Part shown: piece after piece, positions 32,816 through 43,886 of the stretch
Layout of the letters: each line of letters starts with the position of its first letter
Position numbering within the stretch: position 1 is the stretch's first letter
From: Carya illinoinensis
Lineage: Eukaryota; Streptophyta; Magnoliopsida; Fagales; Juglandaceae
Assembly: GCF_018687715.1 (NCBI RefSeq)
Contig: NC_056756.1
Coordinates: forward strand, 3,011,001-3,075,000
Length of the DNA: 64,000 bases
Direction: 5' to 3'
Program-made: the position numbers and the translations under genes
Notes under the pieces: model-generated
Told to the model about the DNA's origin: nothing
What the model saw: only the letters and a program-made list of their open reading frames with translations
Databases searched by the model: none

Positions 32816-33111
32816 ATAAAACGGGGCGTTTAAGTCTAAGCGAGAAAAGCAGCAAATATCTTTGGGGATTGAAATCTGACAGATTTCGTAATTAAGAGAA
32901 ATCTTTTGCCCTCCCCCCATTCAGATTTCCTTCCCCTTCGTTCAGCTTTTCCCTCCCCCCTACGAAACTCTTCTCATCTATCAATCTCTCCCCCGTATGA
33001 TGTTGTACCTTCGCATCTTAATCTTGACTGAAAACCAGTTGTATTTCTTCTACTGGTTGGCGTAGATTTGTAGAGATTGCGAAAACCCTAAATCGAGATT
33101 GAAAGGTCTTC

Positions 33112-33187
<76 letters not shown>

Positions 33188-34830
33188 TTTTAGTTATTTT
33201 AGCTATTGATATATTGCGATTTTTTGTTTTCAATATCATCGATGTTGTTCCTGGACTCTACGATGTAGATCCGAGTTTGGAAACCCTAAATCGAGCCTAA
33301 CAGGTCTGTCTCTCTCTCAATGGTGCTTTTGGTTATTTGGTCTATATTTTAATAGGATGAATAAAGTAGAAGCAAATAATCTGTATTCAGAATTTTTTTT
33401 AGAGTTTCTATTTGAAAATGTATAGTTTTGGTTTCACACCGAACATTTTTTTGCTAGGGCTTCTGTTCAAATTAATAGTTTTCATTTTTGTACGAAGATT
33501 GAGTTATGTATAGTGTTTTAATGTTGACACACAGAAAGCATTACGTTCTGATGTCCTGTTTGGCTGCCGAGAAAGTGGAAGGAATAGGTTCGAAAATTTG
33601 AACTTATTTTATTTGTAAAAATATAGTTGATTTGTGTGTTTAGATTAATTTGTTGAAAAGGTTTGAACTGAAGGTCTCCTAAACTAAAACCATCAAAATC
33701 TGACAAGCCATTTATCAAGTTGGTCATATTATAATATAAATCAAACCTTAAAACAAAATTTGGTTTTAACTTTCGATGTTCAATTCAAAAATTTTTAAAA
33801 AATTAACACAGAGTTATCTATCAGATTACTGAATTGTCTTAACACTCCTCATGAATAATTCAAGCAAAAAATGTCATTCAACACGTAAAAGCTCCCCTGT
33901 GGTGTTGGTATCAGATGGAACATCTACAAAAAATGATGTGTGAAAAAGTTAGAAGGAAAGAAATACATGACTGACAGAAACAATAGATAGTAGTATGGTT
34001 AAAATGACATATGAAAGAGACTTAGGAAAGCAATAATTACACAGGAGATTAGAATGTAATAGAGTAGAATATGTTAACTAACAAGAGATCGATTCCTCAT
34101 TCAATAACCAAGTTCTAGAGGAACTATCAAGTTGATCATTCAAAATCCAACCTTAAACTTCCACCACTCATATTATAATATCATTTGTACAGCTAGAAAA
34201 CTCAGAAAGTGATCTTTTTAGGTAATTAAAGTATATTTTTTTGAAATAGCTAATTTAAATCTGCAAGTAGTATCGTGATATCACTTACATTTTAATATCC
34301 AATGTAAGTGATATCGTACATTTTTTATTGAAAAAGTAGCTAGGTAACTGCTAGCTAGCCCCTTTTATCTACAACAATAAAGGCAATTGCAAACCTGACT
34401 GCATTACAATGGATCTGCATATGTGCATGCTTTCATGGAACAATTAGCTGATGTGCCCCATTTTTCTTTATAAAATATGTTGAAACTGCTTTTATATTTT
34501 GTTTTACACTACATAAACATTTAGCTCGAATTTGTGCTTGTGTAGTCTCAACTTGTGCAGTTTTGTTCATTGATTGGGCTGGGTCTATCATTTATGGATA
34601 AGAAATTAATCTTTGTGTTTATGGTTGTGTTCATGACATTAAGGCTCTTATTGCCCTAACACCTAACACTAATATGATTTATCTGTTTTCCCCAAACACT
34701 CCCCTAATGGTAACTAAGTTGCTCCACCTCTCTTCTTAAAAAAAAATACTTCTTAACCCGAGCATAAACTAAAAATGAGAAAAACTTCTTTTTCATAGCA
34801 ACAGTATACTCCATTGCCTATTTTGGGAAA
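32816..34830. other. Left subterminal region of the MULE
   Basis: Non-coding apart from a pure (CT)n run at 33114-33185 and shorter CTCTCT runs near 33308. CT-rich tracts like this are common in plant 5' leaders, so it may be the leader or promoter side of the GRF gene. Nothing else recognised. Confidence 0.5.
33114..33185. repeat. (CT)n microsatellite
   Basis: About 36 uninterrupted CT dinucleotides. The run is likely polymorphic in length. The arginine/glutamate-repeat frame read on the minus strand is an artefact of it. Confidence 0.97.
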
Positions 34831-35344
34831 ATGTTGTCTGGAGAAAAGGTATCGAGTAAAGATTCTTCTTCTTCACATGTTACTCATACTTTGAGAAACA
34901 ATCCAATGTGCACTTGTGGGTCACCCGCCTCGCTTAGAACATCGAATACGCCAAGAAATCCAGGTCGATCATTCTTTGGGTGTTCAAAGTATAATTCTCA
35001 GGTAAAAAAAAATTAGAGTCAGAAGCACTTGCTCTGTTTGGGTTTGAGTCAAAATTACAAGTTAATTTACTATACCTTTCGTTGGTTTATTTATACAAGG
35101 GTTACCATACTGCAACTATTTCAAATGGGCAGATAGTGATAGCGGCCATGAAAGAGAAAAAGAACTAGTTAAAATAGAAATTAACTCCTTAAGGAATGAG
35201 GAAGAACTTCAGAAAACTAAGGCAAAGTTTCAGTTTCAACAAATAGCCAAAGAGTTGCGAAGAAGAGAGGAAGAGATTCGAAGAAGAGAGGAAGAGGTTC
35301 GAAATTGGATGGAAGAGATTCGAAATTGGATGGAAGAGGTTTGA
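34831..35344 (+). pseudogene. GRF zinc-finger / coiled-coil gene of the MULE, decayed
   Basis: Exon 1 (34831-35001) encodes MCTCGSPASLRTSNTPRNPG, then RSFFGCSKYNSQ: a GRF-type zinc finger (C-x-C...NPGR.F.GC), followed by the donor GTAAAA. The continuation from about 35100 reads CNYFKWADSDS, the last zinc-finger part, then a charged coiled coil with internally repeated RRREEE and RNWMEE words. The first good acceptor (AG at 35098-35099) gives a phase that does not match exon 1, and TGA at 35342-35344 ends the coiled coil early. The gene is therefore frameshifted and truncated. GRF proteins with coiled coils often accompany plant MULEs; their role is unknown. Confidence 0.7.
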
Positions 35345-35710
35345 AAAAGAGAGGGCGAAATTGTCAAGAGGGACTTGGGAGTTGGCTGTCAATGCAGAAA
35401 TATAAAGCTCTATCTTATAATTTGTATATTACTTTATTTGTACTTCTCACGATCACAGTGAATACTCACGGATTGTCAAACATTTTGTATAAAGCTTGAA
35501 CTTGTGAATTTGTGCTTTAGACTAGTAGTTATGGAAATGTGTAAGAAATTATTAGAACAAGTAGGCAACTGACAGATCATTCTGATGAAACTGCTGATTG
35601 TGTTTTTGAGCAAAATGTGACTTGCAGCTCATTTAGTTTGTTTATTTGGAAAGTGTGATAGTGTTGTGAAGATAGTGTAGTGGGAAAATTCAGGTGCTGT
35701 AAGTGCTATG

Positions 35711-35960
35711 TGGTACTGTTCAGGTACCCAGATATTGAAATGAATTGAACCATGTGAAGCCAAAATGTGTTTATGTTGCTGAATTTGTATTGCTGAAAAG
35801 TCTGTGGTACTGTTCAGTTCCCTAGTACGTGAAATAAATTGAACCATGTATATGCCGAAATGTGCTTAGTTTGCTGAATCTGTATTGCTGAAACATATCT
35901 AAGTACTGATCAGATGCCCAGATTTTGCATTTATCTTTATTGTTGAATCTGTATTGCTCA
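35711..35960. repeat. Three diverged ~95-bp tandem repeats in the MULE
   Basis: Units start near 35711, 35806 and 35903 with GTACTGTTCAGGTACCCAG-like words and share TTGCTGAATYTGTATTGCTGAA. They lie just after the GRF gene. Non-coding. Confidence 0.7.
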
Positions 35961-37740
35961 GTTATTTTGCTTAAATGTGATTAACTCTTCAAAGATTAAA
36001 TTGCTATCAAATGAAGATTAACTCTTCAAAGATTAAATTGCTATGTAAAGTTGGAATTGGTCATAGATTTAGGTAAAGTTGATCTAATAACTCCCATGGA
36101 ACATGTACACCGAATTAGTAGTATGAATTTAAAATGGCAGGTACTGCTTATCTGGGCAAGTTAACAACTCATGCACACGACACCTGCTTGTCCAACTTTA
36201 AATCTGGCATCAACAAACCAATTATATACATTGCACACGACACCATAGTAAGAAACTTGAAGTCCGCCTCAACAAACCAATTAAGGTGAATGTTTGGATA
36301 GACCAAAACATTATAGAAAATCTGGACTTCGTAGACAAACTTTACATATCAAACTGATCTTAAATAAATAAATAAATAAATAAAGAGACATACCATGACA
36401 AATGCTCTATATATATATATGTATTAAATAAAAGCTACACTATAGAAGTTAAAATATATAAAAAATTATATATCCCTAACAAGAATAAAACATATGGTGG
36501 TTGTTAATGTGGCCATCAACATCCTGAAATCTGCTAACTTGGGTAGTGTAATGCCAGTTCAACATCTTGCAAATAATAACCCTGTAGTAGGAGACAACAA
36601 ACCATTCACTCAATTTACCCATCAACAAGTGGTCTATTTTCATCAAAAAATAATAACAACCACTCAGGGTACCCATCAAATATTAACGTGGAATATTTAC
36701 ACATATACCTGTAGTATAAATGCAGTACTTTGCATTTGAGCTGGTTGTTTTTCATCAAAAAATAATAACAACCACTCATCCATAACTTGAGTAAAATTAT
36801 CACAAAATAATTACAATTGCAAGATGTTACCCAACAAAAAATATATATAACAACTGTTTGTGCTTTAGACTGTTTGGCTTCACTAATCTGGGCTGCTTGA
36901 GTGCCCATCGAACCCAATATATAACACCGAGCTGCTTGAGTGCCCAATACCCTTCCCCTTACTCTTCCTTTTTTTGTACAAAATTTCCATGAATGTACCC
37001 ATTATAAAACTGATACCACAGCACACCAAATCTATCCTTCAACACATCAAACTCCCATAGATGAATTCCAAATCTGAACATAAATAATATATAAAACTCC
37101 CATAAATTAACAGCAAATATGGTACTTCTCACGTATTTGAGCAAATTATAATTTACACATAGTGCATTAATTTCGAGATACAAACCCCATTTAGTGACCT
37201 ATTGTGACGGTTGTGTCTCATGCATGAATTCCGGCTGGGTTCCATCCAACCCAATTTGCATCTGTGAACATAAAGAAGTATTTAAAAATCAACCCAACAT
37301 GAGGACTTTATTATGGAACATTTACACAGTATGACAAACATAAAGAAAACCATTTACACTTTCTTGAGTCTCATTCACTGCAAAGCCTAATTCGGTTGCA
37401 CTAAAGTCCAACACTTCGGTAGTGTATTGTGACGACTAACAATACATAAGTAGAATATTAGTGAAAAGTATAAAAGTTTATGTATTATCTTAAAAAATTA
37501 ATTCTCCTATCAACCCCAAACCCGGAAAATGTTACCTGAACTGGAACATTTTGTGTTGTTCCAACATCTGTTTGTCCAAATAAATTCCTGCACGTTCCAA
37601 CATCCACGCCTTGTATTCCATGCGGCTACAAAGATAAAAAAAGATGGTGTTAAAGTACTGAATAAACACTTCCTCACTTCTCATGGCTCTATAATAGTAA
37701 AATACAAAGTATAAAAGCGTGAATATTCAGAATAGTGCAC

Positions 37741-40440
37741 TTAGTTAACCTGTTTACGCTTTCCTTTTTTACTCAACTTCTTCGTCGTGTGTTTCACTTT
37801 CTCAATCATTGATTTTTTTCTAAGAGATGGCGGTCTACATTTTCCTTTGACTACATTTGGACTCAATACTTTATTAGAACTCACAGCTGTCGTTGTGTCG
37901 GCATCAGTAGTTACAACCTTCGAGGGCGGCGTCTTGGTGCGGTAGCCTAAGTTCATCGCATCTAGCTTATCTAGCATATCCTCAGTGTGCTCATCACATG
38001 AAGATGCATTTGTGGCTACTTCATAGCATTTCTTGATGATACGTGAATATTTGCTAACTTCAGGCCTCTGATCAACTAAGTCATAACTACTTCGTATAAG
38101 AGTGTATGTCCTTTTGATGTCTTTCCGCCATCGATCTAGTATGTACTTTTCAGGAACCGAACGGACTTTGTTAACTCTCATAATGCCTAACACATGTCTA
38201 CACAGTATCCCTCTCATCTCAAACAAGGCACATGAACACTTCACTTCACATTCGGCCTCATTAAAGTACACTGTGTGGGTCACCTCCTTGATGAAATCCT
38301 CAACATCCACTTCATCTTCTACATGGTACGTTGCAATTACACCATCCTTCCGGTGTAGAGTAGGAAGAGTTGCAAGCATCCCTATTACTTCTTTCTGAAC
38401 TTCTCTAAACTTATTGCAAGTGTATATCCCCTGAAAAATCTTCTCAAGTGGAGAGGGAGAGACGACGGGAATTGTGACGTTGAATGATTGGAAGTCTGCC
38501 TCACTTTCACTCTCAATCTTCTTCCTCAATGCATTATCGAACTGATCGACAAACTTTTTTAAGTTTGTCTTAGCATGAACATACCCGTCAAAGAAAGCAT
38601 TCCTGCTCTCGCTTCGCTGGGTTGTACTCATTCCAGCTCAAAAAACTTGTTTCATGAACACCGGTGCCCAATACGTACGCTCAGCATATAAACTCTTCAA
38701 CCAAGCATTCTCCTGCAAGTTGTACTTCATAATCAACACTTCCCAAGAGCCCTCAAACTCTTCTATTGTGTCAGAGTCATACACACAATTTAGCAACTGA
38801 CTTTTCAAACCAGTTTTGTATGCACCATGTGAACCTAGCTTCTCTGGCAATTTTTTCAAGATGTGCCATAAGCAAAATCTGTGTCGGCTGTTTGGAAAGA
38901 CGAGACTAATGGCATTTTTCATGGCTCTATCTTGATCTGTGATAATAGCCTTGGGAGCTTCACCATTCATACAAGTCAACCAAGTCTGAAATAACCATGT
39001 AAACGTTACTGTATCCTCACTAGAAATTAATCCAGCCCCCAATAGAATTGACTGGCCATGGTGCTTTACACCAACAAACGGTGCAAACGGCATCCCATAT
39101 CTGTTTGTCAAATATGTCGTGTCGAATGTGACGACATCTCCAAAATATTTGTACGCCGCCCTACTTCGTGCATCCGCCCAGAATACATTCCTCAGCCGCC
39201 CTTCATCATCCATATCCATTAGTGAAAAGAACCCGTCATTCTTATATTGCATCCGAGTAAAGTACTCACTAAGGGCTCCAGCGCCACCTTTTCCAAGTCG
39301 AAGGTGGCGTGCCTTGTCAATATAGTTATGACAGTCTTTTTCAGTGAATGGCAACTTCTCAAATCCACCCGCTTCTTGTACAAGAAAGGCAAAACTCTTG
39401 TTCATTCTGATCCCAGCCTGATCATTTATATCTAGCATTCTCTTAATAGACTCGCTCACTTCTCTATTACAGCGAAAGAACCTTGACTTTTGTGGACTTA
39501 GGCCGTGATTATGGGAATTGTTAACACTCGACACCTTCAACACCCCTTTTTTAAACATCACATTTATCCGTGCCTTACATTCTGTCTTTGATGTCGGACG
39601 TGGCCTCGCGACATTTGTCGTATGGTTTCGTGCCTTCCCACCACGAGCACAACCCAATGTGACATATTTAATGCTCCCATCCTCAAACCTATGACTCCTT
39701 TGTGTCATAATCCCAAAACCGGATTGTTGCCCATATCGTTTATAGTAAGAAAGTAACTCCTCTTCAGATTTAAACACCATTCTCAATTTTGGCTCCTCAA
39801 CGATATCGGCCCCTTCAATATTTGTACTCCCGGATTGATCGGCATCTTTGAGTTCAACATTATCCCCAGACTGATCGGCATCATTGGGTTCAACAGTATC
39901 ATGAATGGAAGGCTCAGTTGACAAACTTTTTCCAGTAGACTCGGGTGATATATGTTGGATTTCATCCACATGGCTTGAAGTTGTCGACTGAGCACCAATC
40001 GGAGAGAAAGCTGATGAGTGAAATGGGGGCAGTGGATTTCCCTGCAATTACACCCACGAAATTGATTACAAACATTGATAAAAATAACCATTGTACTTAA
40101 GAAATGAAGTATCCTCACCTGACTAGTCCATGTAGATGGGTTTGCATCGGGATGCTCCACAAATGGTGGTAACCACGCATGTGGCATTGGTGGATGGAAA
40201 CCATGCATATAGTTTGACAAACCCGGATAAAATGGTATTGGTATCGCCTAACATATAAAATAAAAATGATTATGAAACAAAGATGTACTCGTGCCAACTA
40301 CGGAACAAAACCAGTAACGATAATGCTATAAAAGCTGAATATGCCGAAAAGCGATAAATTCCTACCTGGGACAGAGGATTTATTTCTGGATGTGCGGTAG
40401 GAGGTGTAGAGGAAGATGCATGCTCCTTCCCTTTCTCCAT
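37741..40440 (-). pseudogene. FAR1/FRS-type Mutator transposase gene, one premature stop
   Basis: There are three exons: 40440-40366 (25 codons), 40247-40119 (43 codons) and 40041-37741, all with GT-AG introns and matching phase, giving 834 codons before the stop. Domains in order are a FAR1-type zinc-finger DNA-binding domain at about 157-249 (LGCARGG, ECKARI, NSHNHGLS); a MULE transposase domain at about 370-465 with the first catalytic Asp in TFDTTY and the second in ITDQDRAM; and a SWIM zinc finger at about 665-690 (CSCALFEMRGILCRH). A basic C-terminal tail follows. The only lesion I see is TGA at 38638-38640, where relatives have Trp before AGMSTTQRSES. A full product would bind the element ends and cut DNA. 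As it stands, translation stops before the SWIM domain. It could also be described as an FRS5-like gene, but its place inside intact MULE ends favours transposase. Confidence 0.85.
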
Positions 40441-42325
40441 CTAGAGAATAGATTTATACATTAAAAATCAGCTTATATAAATTATATAAAATGCAATAAA
40501 TAATTTGGAGATAAGCTTTATATTACCTAAACCCATTGGTAGCAGTATACAGTAATAGATATTATATATGCTCAGAATAATGTATCATTTAGAAACTAAA
40601 TTGATATGGCCGCAACTTTTTATCAAGAGGACATAATACATACAACCATGCATGATTGCATATGTATTAAGATAGATAGTAGCTAGTTCTAGCTAAAATA
40701 GTTTATGTGCATGCTAGTTCTAGCTAAAATAGTTTATGTGCATGCTAGTTTATGTGCATGCAACTTTGTATCAAGAGGACTTAATAGTTTATGTGCATGC
40801 TAGTTCTAGCTAAAATAGATAGTAGTACAAGACTAAATATGAAAATTATGTCTTCTACGTTACTGTTGACCACGTTCAGTTTTTCATAGTTTGATTAATG
40901 TGCAAACTCTATTAACAGAGCTTGTATGTATGAATAGATGCACACTATATTTTTTTTTCCTAAGCAAAATAAAAAAAATTATTAAATAAAAACAAAAAGG
41001 GCAAAGAAGAAGAAGAAGAGCAAGCACGTACATCTCATTTATCAAATTGTAACCTATTTTTTCCTCCTTTCGGCTATGTATCAAATTGGAGTTCAACTCT
41101 AGCTTTATTTTGGAATGAGAACTTTCCATGAATTACCATGGTTTCACAAATTCTTGTGTATTAAGCAATTGTCTTCACCAGTCTCACGTTAGTATAGGAT
41201 TGATGGTCTCGTGATATCCAGCTGGTTGTATAAGCATGAGATGGGATGGGTGCCTTAATGCAGTTACCAGTCTATGTTAGTATAACAACCAACTAGCTAA
41301 TCTGGTCGTGTTTCCTCATTAACACAGAGCTTAACATAGGTGCTAAGCTAGCCAGTGTTATATTGGTTACTTCACAAATATTGGTTCTAACAATACATTC
41401 ACTTTCATTTTGCCAAACTAAGACGAAGAACCGAGATGGATAAAACAGGAGAAATATTTCGAAAAAAAGAAGAAGAGAGATGTTGGTTGCTAATAACGCC
41501 CTGTATAACACTTCTGTAATGTTTTTGAGATATGAGGGCCGATTATTTCACTACTTTCTACTTGACTAATCAACTCAATCTCAAGTCAGGAAAAATTACC
41601 TTCTATTCCAACAAGCTTCCGACCCTCACTCTAGCCTCAATCTCCCCTGTTTTCAGGAAACCAACCAACGCAGCCTCAACCCCCCCTTCTTCTACTGGTT
41701 TCCTCGATCAGCAGCTATGTACACTATGTTTGGTTATAAACCAAAATAAATAACACTTTGTAAGGTAAAGGAAAACACCACCTCGTTATATAAGAGTAAA
41801 AAAATGGTAAAAAGTTACATGCTTATTTTCAAATCAACAAGAAAACTAAAAATACCTTTTTGGGAAGCACATTTTTACATCTGCAACTCGAATGCTACGT
41901 GAGATTTTTCTTCTGAGATTACCATGTACTCTAATGGTATAAAATGGACTGGAACAGAGACCATTTGAGAAACCTCAAACCTGTCAAAAAAATGGAGACC
42001 ACTTGAGAATTAAAATAGAGAAAGTGACAGATAGATGAAAATAAAATTAACTGATGAAAGGGTTGGTCGTCACACTGAAAATGGTGGAGAAGATTCACCG
42101 GAAATTGTATGTGATTGGTCGGGGAAGCTCTCGCGGAAGAACTACGTACGGGATGAATGAAACGGTGAAAAGCTTCTGAAGGAAGCTACTTTTCCATTTC
42201 CCACTTTTTCTTGTTTTCCATCTTTTTCTTTTTCTTTTTTTTTCTTTTTTTTTTCTTTATTTTAAGTTGCCACGTCAGATTTCGTCCGCAAGTGGTGCGC
42301 CGTGTGCTTGCATATAGAAGTACTC
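40441..42325. other. Right subterminal region of the MULE
   Basis: Promoter side of the transposase gene plus non-coding DNA. It contains the local repeats at 40680-40830, A/T runs and a T/C-rich tract (42185-42260). No further gene recognised. Confidence 0.55.
40680..40830. repeat. Short tandem repeats upstream of the transposase gene
   Basis: CTAGTTCTAGCTAAAATAG and TTTATGTGCATG recur three to four times in alternating order. They lie 240-390 bp upstream of the transposase ATG on the minus strand, where promoter elements or sub-terminal transposase sites could be. Confidence 0.7.
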
Positions 42326-42334
42326 GGTGCGCTA

Positions 42335-42606
42335 ACCCTGATCACAACTTTAGGCCTTCAATAAGGGAGATAATTCATGTCCTAAATTTTGAAGCTCCAT
42401 TGCCTGTTCTCCCACCAAATATACCGCCACCAGTATATCCTCCGCGTGCAAATAGAGTCAATAGACCTGAAACCTGCCTCTACACTTCCAATGCTGCTAC
42501 TAATTCTGAGGGGTGGAAGTCCCAACATTTAAGCCAGAGTTACCACACCAATTCCTCACAGTTGACATCATCCTCTACATCTGTATCACTTTCGAATGTT
42601 GGTTAG
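42335..42606 (+). pseudogene. Third LecRK, piece 3: end of kinase and C-terminal tail
   Basis: Directly after the right target duplication the frame reads CANPDHNFRPSIREIIHVLN, then FEAPLPVLPP. This is the last kinase helix and juxta-terminal tail of a LecRK, ending at TAG 42604-42606 after a Ser/Thr-rich tail. It corresponds to the same part of the intact paralogue (CAHPDQSRRPSIRQAMQVLN). It joins piece 2 in phase once the MULE and one copy of its duplication are taken away. Confidence 0.92.
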
Positions 42607-43061
42607 AGATGCATTTATTTTGGTATTTATTGATCTTAGCTGTAAAGATTTTATGTTGTTTAGCCATGCTAAGACTGGTTATAAGTACTCATGGATACCA
42701 TTCACAGAAAAGTGCGTTGTACCTGAAATATATGGGTTTTATATTGCATGTAATAAACAACATAATAGTTTCAAACTGAGCACCAGTGTTTGCATTTTAC
42801 GTCATTTCTATTTAAAATATATATTTTTATGATGTTACCTAAAATATATGACTTTTCTAAATATGGCTAGGCCCCTTCTTGGAAAGGAATCGATAACCTT
42901 AAGGTCGGGACAATGATATATCTATAAACGAAATGAACCACTAATCGCGGAGCAGGTATATCCTATGCCTAGGTTAGTGTTGACCTAAGCTTGCCTTGGG
43001 AATTTGGAATGCCAATATCAGCTTAAGGAATGAAGTGAGGGGCTCATCTGAAACATGATAA
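42607..43061. other. 3' flank of the third LecRK
   Basis: This was presumably the 3' UTR and downstream DNA of the broken LecRK. No polyadenylation signal can be picked with confidence. No other feature. Confidence 0.5.
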
Positions 43062-43784
43062 TATTTTGAAAACGGAGCTGCTAGAGGGAAAAAAATATCC
43101 CACACACTGAAGTGCCACATATCTTTTTTTATTTTTTCTTTTCTTCTTCTTATCTCCTCCTCTTTTTGTGCTCTCCCCTCCTCCCCTTCCCTCCACTATA
43201 GTGCCACTGTACGCCGTCCCCACGCCATCGGACCACCACCACCGAGCTCCCCTTCCTTCGATGACCATCTCATGCTCATCCAGCCATCGTTGAGCCCCCC
43301 CTGCGGCAGCCCCCTTCTCCCTGCAAGAGCCTCTCCTAAATGGGTCCATGATTCTCCATCGTAGCGCCGCCGTACGCTGTCCCCACGCCATCGGACCACC
43401 ACCACCGAGCTCCCCTTCCTCCGACGACCACCCTATGCTCATCCAGCCACAGTCAAAGCCCCCCCCTCCCGCGACAACCTCCTTCTCCTCACAAGACCCT
43501 CTCCCGAATGAGTCTCCACGGTTTCTCCATCGTAGAGCCGTTGTACGCCATTCCCATGCCACCGAACCACCACCACCAAGCTCCCCTTCCTTCGGCGACC
43601 AATCCATCTTCTTCCAGCTACCGTCGAAGCCACCCATGCTCTTCATGGCCTGCGCGGGAGAGAGGGCACGAGAGAGGGGGAGAAAACAAATTTTGGAGGA
43701 GAGAGAAAGGTAGAGGAAAACAAATAGGGGAAACGTGGCACGTCAGTGTGTGGGATCCCTTTGTGTCTAGAGTGTTTTCTTTTT
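43062..43784. mobile_element. Inverted-repeat element with three GC-rich internal repeats
   Basis: The left end has CTAGAGGG..., then ATCCCACACACTGAAGTGCCAC. The right end, reverse-complemented, has CTCTAGACAC..., then ATCCCACACACTGACGTGCCAC. Together they form an inverted repeat of about 60 bp. Between them are three copies of a C-rich unit starting near 43201, 43363 and 43533 (162 and 170 bp apart), each with CCACCACCACC.AGCTCCCCTTCC. Proline-rich or glycine-rich frames in it reflect the repeat. No transposase. The target duplication is not resolved. Confidence 0.65.
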
Positions 43785-43886
43785 GAAAAATTCTATTCAT
43801 CATCTCTACACATCACATATAATTTTTTATTTTTTTATTTTTTTCTTAACAAATATATAGTGTATGGATGACGAGTAGAATAATTC
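43785..43886. mobile_element. 102-bp MITE
   Basis: Inverted ends GAAAAATTCTATTCATCATC..TACAC and, from the right complement, GAATTATTCTACTCGTCATC..TACAC. The AT-rich middle has no coding capacity. It abuts the right end of the 43062-43784 element, so one may have inserted next to the other. Confidence 0.65.

Larger units (their letters stand above)
32751..42325. mobile_element. 9.6-kb Mutator-like element (MULE)
   Basis: The ends form a diverged inverted repeat of about 72 bp. Shared words from each end inward are TCT..ATGCA.GCAC, then TTGCG.AC.AA and TGACGTGG. The element is flanked by a 9-bp direct repeat, GGTGTGCTA (32742-32750) and GGTGCGCTA (42326-42334), 8 of 9 identical. A 9-bp duplication is diagnostic for Mutator elements. 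It carries an FRS-type transposase gene on the minus strand (40440-37741) and a decayed GRF zinc-finger gene on the plus strand (34831-35344), facing each other. At this size with a near-intact transposase gene, it is an almost full-length autonomous-type element. Confidence 0.9.

Noticed and set aside
33018..33239. Arg/Glu repeat peptide on the minus strand
   Set aside because: Produced by the (CT)n microsatellite.
43044..43713. Gly/Trp-rich and Pro-rich frames of up to 200 codons
   Set aside because: They follow the C-rich tandem repeats of a non-autonomous element, lack introns or a known domain, and differ in all frames.
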